The notes under the pieces: model-generated
Database searches by the model: none
What the model was told of the DNA's origin: nothing
Seen by the model: only the letters and a program-made list of their open reading frames with translations
Translations under genes and position numbers: made by a program
In this document: positions 45,108 to 54,898 of the stretch, piece by piece
Numbering within the stretch: position 1 is the stretch's first letter
Layout: each line of letters begins with the position of its first letter
Assembly: GCA_030673965.1 (NCBI GenBank)
Contig: JAUTCN010000002.1
Span: forward strand, 1-64,000
Source: Fusobacterium sp. JB019
GTDB taxonomy: Bacteria; Fusobacteriota; Fusobacteriia; Fusobacteriales; Fusobacteriaceae
Length of the DNA stretch: 64,000 bases
Direction: 5' to 3'

Positions 45108-45542
45108 TTATTTCACACATGTTTTTTTATTAAGATATAATCTAAATAATTCTGAAACAACAAGGAAACCTAAAATTATAGCTCCGCAAACAATAAGTGT
45201 TTCAGCTCCTTTTTTTAAGGCCATAGAGTATTTTTTATTTATAAGATAAAACATAGTATAATAAGCTCCTCCTCCAGGAACAAGTGGAGTTAATGTTGGA
45301 ATTAATGCAGAGGTTATGGGAGTTTTAAAATAGATAGCTATTAGTTGTGAAACAAAAGTTATCCAAGCTCCAGCTAAAAAGAAAGAAATTCCAATAGAAA
45401 ATCCAAGTTTAGTTGTAAATAAATATATTATCCACCCAATAGCTCCACCGATAGCAGACCAAAATGCAATTTTTCCACGGACATTAAATATAATTGTAAA
45501 TCCAACAACACTTAAGATAGAAAAGATAAATTGAGTTATCAA
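45108..45542 (-). CDS. Threonine/serine exporter, ThrE C-terminal-type half
   Basis: The 144-residue protein has about four membrane helices (VVGFTIIFNV, GGAYYTMFYL) and matches the second half of ThrE exporters, which is often a separate gene. The start is TTG at 45542, overlapping the upstream stop, with GGGAGGTG before it. Confidence 0.8.
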   Translation of the reverse strand: MITQFIFSILSVVGFTIIFNVRGKIAFWSAIGGAIGWIIYLFTTKLGFSIGISFFLAGAWITFVSQLIAIYFKTPITSALIPTLTPLVPGGGAYYTMFYLINKKYSMALKKGAETLIVCGAIILGFLVVSELFRLYLNKKTCVK

Positions 45543-46312
45543 TATATAACACCTCCCATGAAAGTAAATATTTTAAAAACAAGTCCAACTCCCACAGAAA
45601 GTGAAGCGGCTACCATAATAACTTCCATTAATCTAGAACTTCCTGCCATTAAATCTCCAGCAATAAAATCTCTCATTGCATTTGCAAAGGCTAGTCCAGG
45701 AACTAATATCATAAGACAAGCAATAATAATAATTGAAGTTTTTTCAGTATATCCAAGATAAGTAGCAACACATGCAACAGTTGTACATGCAGCGCTTCCT
45801 GCAATATTTACTAAAACTCCATTAATTTTATATTTATTAAAAAAGGAAGTAGCAAGGCTTAGGAAAAATCCTCCAAAGGCACCAACAATTGCTTCTGACT
45901 TTCCTCCACCAAAAACAATTCCAAATGACATTCCAACAATAACACATCCAATTACATATCTATGAAATTCTAAGAAGTAATTATCATTTACTTTAGTCAT
46001 TTCTCTATAAAAATCTTTATAACTATAATTTTCTATATTATTAATGAGGTTATTTACAAGATGAAGTTTTTGAATATTCAAATCTCTAGAGTTTATTCTA
46101 GTGACTTTAGAACGATACTCTTTATCTCTTCCTGAAAGAGATACAACGATACAAGTTAATGTAGAAAAAGTTTCAACTTCGTATCCAAAATTTTTACCAA
46201 TGGTACAAATTATTTCTTCAGTTTTATAGACTTCTGCTCCATTTTTTAGGTATAATTTTCCAACAAAAGATACAAGTTCCAAAACTTCATATTCACTGCA
46301 TTTGCATCCCAT
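45539..46312 (-). CDS. Threonine/serine exporter, ThrE N-terminal-type half
   Basis: The 257-residue protein has a soluble N-terminal domain and about five helices. Landmarks include GAEVYKTEEIICTIGKNFG and GLAFANAMRDFIAGDLMAGSSR. It pairs with the downstream gene, translated by stop-start overlap. A TTG at 46324 would add four residues, but ATG at 46312 has GGAGG before it. Confidence 0.85.
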   Translation of the reverse strand: MGCKCSEYEVLELVSFVGKLYLKNGAEVYKTEEIICTIGKNFGYEVETFSTLTCIVVSLSGRDKEYRSKVTRINSRDLNIQKLHLVNNLINNIENYSYKDFYREMTKVNDNYFLEFHRYVIGCVIVGMSFGIVFGGGKSEAIVGAFGGFFLSLATSFFNKYKINGVLVNIAGSAACTTVACVATYLGYTEKTSIIIIACLMILVPGLAFANAMRDFIAGDLMAGSSRLMEVIMVAASLSVGVGLVFKIFTFMGGVIY

Positions 46313-46449
46313 AAATTCCTCCAATTAATTACGACTTTATTACACCTAAATTATATCAAAAAATAAATTACAATACTATAAAATAATTGTGAAAGTGTAT
46401 TAAAACACTAAATAATATTGACTAATTAGATAAAAAAGGTTATTATAAT

Positions 46450-46504
46450 GGGAGGTAAGCAGGTGGGCGACTTTAACAACCCATATAGCTTGCTATTTTT
46501 TTTT
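46450..46504 (+). promoter_or_regulatory. Guanidine-IV-like (mepA motif) riboswitch with terminator
   Basis: A -10 near 46438-46446 (TTGACT-17-TATTAT) would start RNA just before GGGAGG. The RNA forms GTAAGC (46455-46460) paired with GCTTGC (46488-46493), then TGGG (46464-46467) with CCCA (46480-46483) around a 12-base loop with CGACTTTAACAA. It ends in TA plus nine T, an intrinsic terminator. Size, terminator and MATE target match the mepA/guanidine-IV class; the assignment is from memory of that class, not an alignment. Confidence 0.65.
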
Positions 46505-46522
46505 GTTAAATAAGGAGTAGAA

Positions 46523-47869
46523 ATGAAAAAGATGGACAATAAATTTATTAAATCCCTAGTGATTTTAGCCATACCGATAATATTACAAAATTTAATTACA
46601 GCATCATTAAATTTGCTAGACAATATAATGATTGGACATTTAGGAGTTAGTGAGATAGCATCTATTGGTCTTGCAAATCAATATTATTTGATATTTTTTA
46701 TGACTGTTACTGGATGTGCATTTGGTTCTGGTATATTTATGTCACAATTTTGGGGAAGGAAGGATATAAAAAGTATAAAAAAATATTTGGGGATAGCAAT
46801 AATATCTTCAGTTGGTTTTTCTATATTATTTGCTTTAGTAGCCTTTATATATCCGGAATATATAATTAAAATTTTCACAGATGATATACAGGTAATAAAT
46901 TTAGGAGTGGGATATTTAAAATTTGTTGCTTTAAGTTATATATTTACAGCTTTATCTGTTACAATTCAAACTTGTCTTAGAAGTACAGGACAAACAGCTC
47001 TTCCAATGAAAGGAAGTATAATTGGATTAGTTTTTAATGGTATTTTAAATTATATATTTATTTTTGGTAAATTAGGGGTACCTGCTATGGGTGTTTCTGG
47101 TGCTGCAATAGGTACAACTTTTTCAAGATTTTTTGAATTATCATATTTAATATACATGATTTATTCTAAAGATAATATAATTAAATCAACATTTAAAGAA
47201 ATGTTTGGTTTTTCAAGTTTTATGTTAAAATCTTATATTAGAAAAGCAAGCCCTGTAATTGCAAATGATTTTCTATGGATAATGGGAATGACTTTTTATT
47301 CTAAAGCTTACGCATTACTAGGAACAGAATCAATTGCCACAATGCAAATAGCTCTTATTATGAATAATTTATTTTTAATTTGCGGGCAAGGAATTGCTAT
47401 AGCAGCAGCAATAATGATAGGAAATAATATTGGGGAAGGAAAAGCTTTTTTAGAAATAAAAAAAGATGCATATAATATTTCTATATTTACAATAGTAATA
47501 GGAATAATTATAGGAATAATATTTTTTATAGTAGCTCCTTATGTAATGCTTTTATTTAATGTAACTCAGTCAGTTAAAGAAGATGTAATTTTTATAATAA
47601 GAACTATGTCAGTAGTTCTTCCACTTAGATTTTTTGGAGTCTTACAAATTATAGGAACATTTAGAAGTGGAGGGGATGTTTTATATGCTATTTATACAGA
47701 AATGATGAGCTTATGGGTAGTAGGTATTCCTTTAGCTTTCTTTTCAGCAATATATTTAAAAGTGGATATAAGAATTGTATATATGTTTGTTTGTGCAGAA
47801 GATATAGCAAAAATATTCTTTATTATACCTAGATTAAAATCAGGAAAATGGATAAAAGTTATAATATAA
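46523..47869 (+). CDS. MATE family efflux transporter
   Basis: The 448-residue protein has about twelve helices; LDNIMIGHLGVSEIASIGLANQYY and GQGIAIAAAIMIGNNIGEGKA are MATE signature loops. With the leader just upstream, it may export guanidinium or a related cation (inferred). AAGGAG lies five bases before the ATG. Confidence 0.88.
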   Translation: MKKMDNKFIKSLVILAIPIILQNLITASLNLLDNIMIGHLGVSEIASIGLANQYYLIFFMTVTGCAFGSGIFMSQFWGRKDIKSIKKYLGIAIISSVGFSILFALVAFIYPEYIIKIFTDDIQVINLGVGYLKFVALSYIFTALSVTIQTCLRSTGQTALPMKGSIIGLVFNGILNYIFIFGKLGVPAMGVSGAAIGTTFSRFFELSYLIYMIYSKDNIIKSTFKEMFGFSSFMLKSYIRKASPVIANDFLWIMGMTFYSKAYALLGTESIATMQIALIMNNLFLICGQGIAIAAAIMIGNNIGEGKAFLEIKKDAYNISIFTIVIGIIIGIIFFIVAPYVMLLFNVTQSVKEDVIFIIRTMSVVLPLRFFGVLQIIGTFRSGGDVLYAIYTEMMSLWVVGIPLAFFSAIYLKVDIRIVYMFVCAEDIAKIFFIIPRLKSGKWIKVII

Positions 47870-47870
47870 T

Positions 47871-47890
47871 AAAGCTCCCTAGGGAGCTTT
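47871..47890. terminator. Bidirectional terminator
   Basis: A perfect 20-base palindrome, AAAGCTCCCT and its complement, lies between convergent genes. Confidence 0.85.
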
Positions 47891-47896
47891 ATTTAA

Positions 47897-48364
47897 TTAT
47901 TCATCATTTTCTTCTTTTATATTAGCCTCAATATAGATATTATTTGCCATTTGTTTCATAACTTTTTTAGCAACTTTTAAATCTTCTTGAGAAATATTTT
48001 GAGTAAGTATTTCACTACTTTTTAGAAGGATATTTATGATATCATTTTTTATTGTTAGTCCTTTTTTAGTAATATAAAGATTATGAATCCTTTTGTTTTC
48101 TGGATTTTTTATTTTATAAACATAATCATTAGCAATTAGTTCTTTAATTGCTTTGGCAACTTCAGATTTTCTAATTTTTAAATTCTCAACAATATCTTCT
48201 TGGCAGATTCCTTCATTATGATAAAGTTCTACTAAAACTTTAAATTCATGTCTTTTTATATTATAAGGGGTTACTTTTTTATAAATATAATTAAATAAAT
48301 ATCTTGAAGTAACATCAATATATTTACCTATTGAAACATTTCCTGTGATAAATTTCATATCCAT
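47897..48364 (-). CDS. MarR family regulator
   Basis: The 155-residue protein has a winged helix (about 40-105; CQEDIVENLKIRKSEVAKAIKELIANDYVYK). The fold and length fit MarR. It is upstream in genome order of an MFS gene on the same strand, separated by about 70 bases; it probably controls that transporter. Confidence 0.85.
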   Translation of the reverse strand: MDMKFITGNVSIGKYIDVTSRYLFNYIYKKVTPYNIKRHEFKVLVELYHNEGICQEDIVENLKIRKSEVAKAIKELIANDYVYKIKNPENKRIHNLYITKKGLTIKNDIINILLKSSEILTQNISQEDLKVAKKVMKQMANNIYIEANIKEENDE

Positions 48365-48433
48365 ATAGATCTCCTTTTCAAATTGTTTCTTACTATAAAG
48401 TATATCAAATTATGACAGAATTTATAATTTATT

Positions 48434-49582
48434 TTATTCAAAAATAGAAATTTTATTTTTGGAAAGCTTAAATAGTGTAATTGACAGTAATATTCCAATT
48501 AAAATAAAAGAAAATATAAATGGAAATTTTATTAAATTATTATTAAGACATTTTGCTGTAAAATTTATTGATAGAGGTGATAAAAATTGTCCAAAGTACA
48601 TACTGCTGTTAACTAATGCCATGGCAAAAGTACTGTTTTTATGTGAAGTATATTTTCCTGTAGTCACAAAAATTAAAGGAAGTATAATTCCTAGGCCAAT
48701 ACCAATAAAAATTAAAGAAAAAACTATTTTTATTATAGAATTAGATATTGTTAGCAATAAGAATCCAATAAACATAGTTGTTAATGAAAAAGTTAAAGTG
48801 TATTTTTTAAAATAATTTGAGAAAGTATGGAAAAAAATTCCAATTACAAAAGAAGTTAAATTTAATGTAGAAATGATAATCCCTGATATACGTGCATCTC
48901 CTAATTGCATATTTTTTATAATTATAGATATGTTAGTTGGAACAGAATAAAAAACAATATTAACTATTCCTATTAGTAACATTAATAGATATATATTTTT
49001 ATTTAAAGGAGAAATTTTATTGTATTTTTTAGCTTCATGTTTTTGATGCTCTGGTAAATTAAAAATTATCATAAATAATGTAAAAAAGGCAATTCCATAA
49101 ACACCAAATGAGAATCTCCAGTTAATAGAGGTTAATACACCAGCTGAAATTATTGCAATAACAGCTCCTAAATTATTTACTGCCATAGCATATCCCATCA
49201 TTTTGTTTCGTTCGGCACCTTTGAAAAAATCTATAATTAATCCTGTTGAAAGAGGAAGAATTAATCCAACTCCAATACCTAAAAGAGCTCTGAAAAGAAA
49301 TAAAACATAAATATTTTTAGCAAATCCACCTCCAAGACCACCTATAATATAAATGCTAACTCCCACGATTAATAGAGATCGTTTTTTTATTTTGCCTGTT
49401 AATTTTCCTGAGATTATACTAGATGGAATAATCATAAGAGAAGAAATTGTTAGAATCATTTTTATAAATAAATCTGTAGAATTATTAAAAGTTTCGCTTA
49501 TGTTTCCAAGAGCTGGAGCTATAGCTGCTCCAGACATGATAAGTAATATAGAAATGGAAAGTATGGATAATTTTGTTTTCAT
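48434..49582 (-). CDS. MFS transporter
   Basis: The 382-residue protein has about twelve membrane helices, with the MFS signature GKLTGKIKKRSLLIVG after helix 2 and GRxxG-like loop GIGVGLILPL. A drug or metabolite exporter is likely; the substrate is unknown. It lies 38 bases from a DUF169 gene on the same strand. Confidence 0.85.
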   Translation of the reverse strand: MKTKLSILSISILLIMSGAAIAPALGNISETFNNSTDLFIKMILTISSLMIIPSSIISGKLTGKIKKRSLLIVGVSIYIIGGLGGGFAKNIYVLFLFRALLGIGVGLILPLSTGLIIDFFKGAERNKMMGYAMAVNNLGAVIAIISAGVLTSINWRFSFGVYGIAFFTLFMIIFNLPEHQKHEAKKYNKISPLNKNIYLLMLLIGIVNIVFYSVPTNISIIIKNMQLGDARISGIIISTLNLTSFVIGIFFHTFSNYFKKYTLTFSLTTMFIGFLLLTISNSIIKIVFSLIFIGIGLGIILPLIFVTTGKYTSHKNSTFAMALVNSSMYFGQFLSPLSINFTAKCLNNNLIKFPFIFSFILIGILLSITLFKLSKNKISIFE

Positions 49583-49620
49583 GAAGATTCTCCTTTTAGT
49601 ATAATTATTTAGTGTTAATA

Positions 49621-50433
49621 TTATTTAATAATATCTTGCCAAAGAGGGGACTTAAATATACCTTCTTTAGCTTCTTTTTCAAGTTCTAGAAATAAGTTCC
49701 AAGGGACAGCATAAGTTAATAAATCTTTTGGTAAAATATTTTGTATAGTTTTTCTGGCAGCTAGATCAATCATTCCTAATACAGCTTTAGGATTATTACT
49801 TTCTCCTTCTTTAAAAACATAGGCTCCTATCATTTGACATGCTGCTCCTTGAGGAGTTATTGTTTCATTAATTCCTTTTCTGATAGATCCTGTAAGGGTA
49901 ATAAGAGCTGTTAGCTGAAGAGGATTTACATTAAAGATTACAGATTCTGGAATTTCATCTTTTTTTAAATCTTTTAAAGGTTTTAAAATTACATATTTTT
50001 CTGGCCAATTATAAATAGGTAATTCTTCTGTAATCCATTTATAAGCTTTTTCTCTTGTCTTTTGAAACCGTTCTCCTTCAATAAGTTTTTTTCTAACATG
50101 AGGATTAGCTTGCTCAGCTATTTTTCTATATTCTTCAGGATTTTTAGCGTCTTCAATTCCTTTAGAGAAAAAAGCTGAAAAAGTTTCATATCCTCCCATA
50201 TTATTAGAATAACCTGATCCAAATCCTAATCCAGCTTTAGCACCTGGGCATCCGTAGGTTTCACGATCAAAAACTGCAATTTTACTATTTTTAGTAACTT
50301 GTGCATAAAGAGACATTATACATACATATTTTTCTGGTTGGGCTTGAATAGAATTTTTAGGTTTTTCATTACTTCTTAAAAGAACCACAGTTTCTAAATA
50401 TGGTTTTAAACAATTAACAATATTACTGTTCAT
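49621..50433 (-). CDS. DUF169 family protein
   Basis: The 270-residue protein is a DUF169 (COG2043) member, with a conserved RETYGCPGAKAGLGFG stretch. Family members have unknown function. It precedes the MFS and MarR genes in the same direction, so the three may form an operon. Confidence 0.75.
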   Translation of the reverse strand: MNSNIVNCLKPYLETVVLLRSNEKPKNSIQAQPEKYVCIMSLYAQVTKNSKIAVFDRETYGCPGAKAGLGFGSGYSNNMGGYETFSAFFSKGIEDAKNPEEYRKIAEQANPHVRKKLIEGERFQKTREKAYKWITEELPIYNWPEKYVILKPLKDLKKDEIPESVIFNVNPLQLTALITLTGSIRKGINETITPQGAACQMIGAYVFKEGESNNPKAVLGMIDLAARKTIQNILPKDLLTYAVPWNLFLELEKEAKEGIFKSPLWQDIIK

Positions 50434-50530
50434 AAATTTTCCCTCCTGTATAGTTTCGATTAGAAACTATTATACATGACAGAGCTTAAATAATCAATAT
50501 TTTTTTATTTCTTTTTAGAATTAATACAAA

Positions 50531-50564
50531 AAAAAGGAATTAGATATTAACTTAATTCCTTTTT
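50531..50564 (-). terminator. Terminator of the arg operon
   Basis: On the minus strand AAAAAGGAATTAA pairs with TTAATTCCTTTTT and runs into a T-run, just beyond the argF stop. Confidence 0.85.
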
Positions 50565-50595
50565 ATATTTAAAGTGAAGTATATAATTAAAATTT

Positions 50596-51579
50596 TTAAT
50601 TGTTGAAAGAAGAAACCATAATAGCTTTTATTGAATGAAGTCTATTTTCAGCTTGATCAAAAACAACAGAGTTTTCACTTTGAAAAACCTCATCTGAAAC
50701 TTCAAGTTCTTTTGTTCCAAATTCTTTGAAAATTTCATTTCCTATATCAGTTTCTAAATCATGAAAAGCAGGAAGACAATGTAAGAATATAGCATCATTT
50801 TTAGCATAAGACATTGCTTTTTCATTTACTTGATAAGGCTTTAAAGAAGCAATTCTTTTTTTCCAAGTTTCCTTTGTTTCTCCCATTGAAACCCAAACAT
50901 CTGTATAAATAGCATCTACATCTTCTAATCCTTTTTCAACTGAATCAGTGAAAGTTAAATTAGCATTTGTTTTTTCAGATATTTTAGAACAAATATCTAT
51001 TAAATTTTTTTCAGGAAATAAATCTTTAGGAGCAACAATTCTAAAATCTAATCCTAGTTTAGCAGCACCTACCAAAAGTGAGTTAGCTACATTATTTCTT
51101 CCATCTCCAATATATGCTAATTTAACACCTTTAAGTTTTCCTTTGTGTTCTTTAATAGTTAGAAAATCTGCAATTATTTGAGTAGGATGATAACTATCAG
51201 TAAGTCCATTCCAAACAGGAACTCCAGAATAAAGAGCTAAATCCTCAACACTTTCTTGTTTATAACCTCTATATTGAATACCATCAAACATTCTTCCAAG
51301 TACTTTAGCAGTATCTTTAATAGATTCTTTTTTTCCAATCTGACTTCCTGAAGAATCAAGATATGTGGTATTAGCCCCTTGATCTGAAGCTGCAACTTCA
51401 AAGGCACATCTAGTTCTAGTTGAAGTTTTTTCAAATATAAGAGCAATATTTTTTCCAACTAATGTTTTTTCTTCCATACCTAATTTTTTATCTTTTTTTA
51501 ATTTAGCTGATAAATTTATTAAATTATTAATTTCTTCTTGTGTAAAATCTAGTAATTTTAAAAAATGTTTTTTATTCAT
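50596..51579 (-). CDS. argF: Ornithine carbamoyltransferase
   Basis: The 327-residue enzyme makes citrulline from ornithine and carbamoyl phosphate. [11 protein letters not shown] is the carbamoyl-phosphate loop, and HCLPAFHD the ornithine motif. It is last in argCJBDF; argG/argH are elsewhere. A catabolic role is possible, but the operon context says biosynthesis. Confidence 0.94.
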   Translation of the reverse strand: MNKKHFLKLLDFTQEEINNLINLSAKLKKDKKLGMEEKTLVGKNIALIFEKTSTRTRCAFEVAASDQGANTTYLDSSGSQIGKKESIKDTAKVLGRMFDGIQYRGYKQESVEDLALYSGVPVWNGLTDSYHPTQIIADFLTIKEHKGKLKGVKLAYIGDGRNNVANSLLVGAAKLGLDFRIVAPKDLFPEKNLIDICSKISEKTNANLTFTDSVEKGLEDVDAIYTDVWVSMGETKETWKKRIASLKPYQVNEKAMSYAKNDAIFLHCLPAFHDLETDIGNEIFKEFGTKELEVSDEVFQSENSVVFDQAENRLHSIKAIMVSSFNN

Positions 51580-51597
51580 CTTTTCCCTCCAGTAATA

Positions 51598-52767
51598 TTA
51601 AAATTCTTTTATAGTTTCTTCTAAAAGTTCAGCAGCTTTATCCAGTTCTTTGTAAGTAACATTTAAAGGTGGAAGTAATCTAACTGTATTATTTCCAGCT
51701 CCAACTAATAAGAAATGTTTTTCAAAAGCTTTTTTTACAAAGTCACCAACCTTTATTTTATCTTTTAATTTTAGACCAAGTAAAAGGCCCATTCCATTTA
51801 TATTTTCAAATAATTCATATTTTTCAATTAACAAATTAATTTTTCCTTTGAAATAAGAACCTTTTTTATTAACTTCAGCTAAAATATTATTTGAAGTTAA
51901 TTGATCCACAACAGTATTTGCAACTGAGCAAGCTAGGGGATTACCTCCGAAAGTTGATCCGTGATCTCCTGGTTTTAGTGTGTCAGCAGCTTTTTTTCCA
52001 ACAAGAACAGCTCCAATTGGAAATCCACCTCCAAGACCTTTAGCAACAGTTATAATATCAGGAGTTACAGAAAATTTTTGGTAGGCAAAGAATGTTCCAA
52101 GTCTACCTATTCCACATTGAACATCATCAGTTATAAGTAGAGCATTATTTATATCACATAAATTTTTAACTGTTTGTAAAAATTCAGGATCTATTTCAAT
52201 TATTCCACCTTCTCCTTGTATAAGTTCAATAATTACACCGCAAACTGTTCTATCAAACTTAGCATAAAAATCTTTTATATTATTAAATTCACATTGGACA
52301 GTTCCACCTAGGATAGGCTTATATGGAGTTTGATATTTTTCTTGTCCAGTTACAGAAAGAGCTCCTAAAGTTCTTCCATGAAAAGAGTTTTTCATATAAA
52401 GTATTTTGTTTTTATCCTTAGAGAAGTTTTTACCAAATTTTCTAGCTATTTTTAAAGCTAATTCATTTGCTTCTGTTCCACTATTACAGAAAAACACCTT
52501 GTCTAAATCTCCAAGTTTGTTTAATTTATCAGCAAGATTTAATTGCTTATCATTCCAATAAAGATTTGATATATGCATAAGAGTTTCACTTTGGTTTTTT
52601 ATAGTTTTTACAATTTCAGGATTACTATGTCCTAAACAGTTTACAGCAATTCCAGAAACAAAATCGAAATATTTTTCATTATTTATATCATAAAGATAAA
52701 CACCCTTTCCCTTTGTAAATATAGCATCAAATCTATTATATGTATTTAAAACATTGTTAGTATTCAT
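51598..52767 (-). CDS. argD: Acetylornithine aminotransferase
   Basis: The 389-residue class III PLP aminotransferase has NSFHGRTLGALSVTG, LITDDVQCGIGR and VAKGLGGGFPIGAV, where the lysine binds PLP. It converts N-acetylglutamate semialdehyde to N-acetylornithine. It sits 18 bases before argF. Confidence 0.95.
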   Translation of the reverse strand: MNTNNVLNTYNRFDAIFTKGKGVYLYDINNEKYFDFVSGIAVNCLGHSNPEIVKTIKNQSETLMHISNLYWNDKQLNLADKLNKLGDLDKVFFCNSGTEANELALKIARKFGKNFSKDKNKILYMKNSFHGRTLGALSVTGQEKYQTPYKPILGGTVQCEFNNIKDFYAKFDRTVCGVIIELIQGEGGIIEIDPEFLQTVKNLCDINNALLITDDVQCGIGRLGTFFAYQKFSVTPDIITVAKGLGGGFPIGAVLVGKKAADTLKPGDHGSTFGGNPLACSVANTVVDQLTSNNILAEVNKKGSYFKGKINLLIEKYELFENINGMGLLLGLKLKDKIKVGDFVKKAFEKHFLLVGAGNNTVRLLPPLNVTYKELDKAAELLEETIKEF

Positions 52768-52780
52768 TAAATTCCTCCCT

Positions 52781-53656
52781 TTAATTTTTTATAATTGTAG
52801 TTCCAGTATTTGAATTTGTAAATAATTCAAGAAGTAGTGAGTGATCAAGATTTCCATCAATTATATGAACATGGTCAACTCCATTTTTTAAAGAAGATAG
52901 ACATGCTTCAACCTTTGGAATCATTCCATCTGTAATAATTTTATTTTCAATAAGAGTCTTTGCTTCATGATAGTTTAAAGATTCTATTTTAGAAGAATAA
53001 TTATTAATATCAGTCATTATTCCAGGAGCATTTGTAATAAATATAAATTTATGAGCTTTTAGTTTACTAGCAATTGAGCTAGCAGCATAATCAGCATTTA
53101 TATTATAAGTATTTCCATTATTATCAATCCCAATGCTTGAAATAACAGGGATATAATCCTCTTTTATAAGTGTATATAAAATTTTAGGATTAATATCTAA
53201 GATTTCCCCTACATTTCCAATATCAATTTTTTCATTATTATCAATTATATATTTTTTTTCTGCCAGAATAAGGTTACTGTCTTTTCCACTTAGTCCAATT
53301 GAGTTTCCACCATATTTATTGATTAAAGAAACTAGGTTTTTATTAACTTTTCCAGATAAAATCATTTCAACTATTTCCATAGTTTCGTCATCAGTTACCC
53401 TGTTTCCTTTTAAGAAAACAGAATCTTTATTTAATTTTTTTAGCATCTTATTAATATCAGGTCCACCTCCATGAATAACAACTGGATGACTTCCTAATTT
53501 TTTTAAAAAGATAATATCTTTTATAAACTCATGTTTTTTATTTTCATTTACTAAAGCATTACCACCATATTTAATAACTATAATTTTTCCAACCAGATTA
53601 TTAATATGAGGAATAGCTTCAATAAAGGCATTAGTTTTAATTTCTTTTTTTTCCAT
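52781..53656 (-). CDS. argB: Acetylglutamate kinase
   Basis: The 291-residue amino-acid kinase has VIKYGGNALVN and VIHGGGPDINKML phosphate loops, and a GMIPKVEACLSSLKNGV C-terminal signature. It lacks an arginine-responsive N-terminal helix extension of any clear kind. It is third gene of the operon. Confidence 0.95.
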   Translation of the reverse strand: MEKKEIKTNAFIEAIPHINNLVGKIIVIKYGGNALVNENKKHEFIKDIIFLKKLGSHPVVIHGGGPDINKMLKKLNKDSVFLKGNRVTDDETMEIVEMILSGKVNKNLVSLINKYGGNSIGLSGKDSNLILAEKKYIIDNNEKIDIGNVGEILDINPKILYTLIKEDYIPVISSIGIDNNGNTYNINADYAASSIASKLKAHKFIFITNAPGIMTDINNYSSKIESLNYHEAKTLIENKIITDGMIPKVEACLSSLKNGVDHVHIIDGNLDHSLLLELFTNSNTGTTIIKN

Positions 53657-53667
53657 AATTTCTCCTT

Positions 53668-54885
53668 TTATGAACGATAAGAACCGTTTATTTTTACATA
53701 TTGATAGCTAAGGTCGCATCCCCATGCTTTAGCATTATATTTTCCATCTTTTAAATCAACTAAAATATTTATTTCATCTTCTTTTAAAATTTCTTTAATA
53801 TGATCTTCATTAAATGGGACTCCAGCTCCATTTTTAACAACTTGCATAGAATTTTCATTTGCGTTTAAATGGATATCAATGTTTTCTATATTAAAATCAG
53901 CTTCAGAATATCCAACAGCACATAAAATTCTTCCCCAGTTAGCATCTTCTCCAAAGAAAGCACATTTAGTTAAATTAGAAGTTATTATAGATTTTGCAAC
54001 TAATTTAGAATCTTTTTTTGTTTTCCCGTTTAATACAGAAACTTCTAAAAGTTTAGTAGCTCCTTCTCCGTCCTTTGCAATTAATTTAGCTAAAGTTTTA
54101 TTAACATAATCAAGAGCATCTTTAAATATTTTTAAATCTTCATTTTCACTATCTATTAATTTATTTTTAGCAGCTCCATTTGCCATAATAATACACATAT
54201 CATTAGTACTAGTATCTCCATCAACAGATATCATATTGAAAGTATTGTCCACACTTTCTTTAAAGATTTTTTTTAGTAATTCTTTTGAAATATTAATATC
54301 TGTAAATAAATTTCCAAGCATAGTTGCCATATTAGGATGAATCATACCTGATCCCTTTGCAATTCCAGAAAGAGTAACTGTTTTGTTATCAATTTCCATT
54401 TGAACTGTAACTTGTTTAGGGAAGGTATCAGTTGTAAGTATTGCTAAGGCAGCGTCATTTCCTCCATCCTTTGATAATTTTGTACAAATATTATTTATTC
54501 CAGAAGTTATTTTATCCATTGGAAGAGGAAGACCAATTATTCCAGTTGATTGAACAAGTACTTCTTTTGGTGAGATATTTAAATTTTTACTAACAAGTTC
54601 AGTCATTTTAATAGCATCTTCATATCCATTTTCTCCGTTACATGCATTGGCGTTTCCACTGTTTATTATTAAAGCTTGAGTGTTTGTATTTTCTATATTA
54701 GTCATACTTAAAATAACAGGTGCAGCCTTTACTTTATTTTGTGTGAAAGCTCCAGCAGCTATTGATTGTTCTTCACTATAAATTAAACATAAGTCTTTTT
54801 TTCCACTTTTTTTAAGGCCACACGATATTCCTGCAGCTTTTATTCCTTTAACTGTTGTAATAGATGCGTCTTTTAAAATTTTCAT
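53668..54885 (-). CDS. argJ: Bifunctional ornithine acetyltransferase / N-acetylglutamate synthase
   Basis: The 405-residue ArgJ recycles the acetyl group from N-acetylornithine to glutamate, giving a cyclic arginine pathway. The autocleavage site is KGSGMIHPNMATMLG, where the threonine is the nucleophile of the beta subunit. No argA or argE is nearby, consistent with the cyclic route. Confidence 0.95.
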   Translation of the reverse strand: MKILKDASITTVKGIKAAGISCGLKKSGKKDLCLIYSEEQSIAAGAFTQNKVKAAPVILSMTNIENTNTQALIINSGNANACNGENGYEDAIKMTELVSKNLNISPKEVLVQSTGIIGLPLPMDKITSGINNICTKLSKDGGNDAALAILTTDTFPKQVTVQMEIDNKTVTLSGIAKGSGMIHPNMATMLGNLFTDINISKELLKKIFKESVDNTFNMISVDGDTSTNDMCIIMANGAAKNKLIDSENEDLKIFKDALDYVNKTLAKLIAKDGEGATKLLEVSVLNGKTKKDSKLVAKSIITSNLTKCAFFGEDANWGRILCAVGYSEADFNIENIDIHLNANENSMQVVKNGAGVPFNEDHIKEILKEDEINILVDLKDGKYNAKAWGCDLSYQYVKINGSYRS

Positions 54886-54898
54886 ATGTTTCTCCTTT

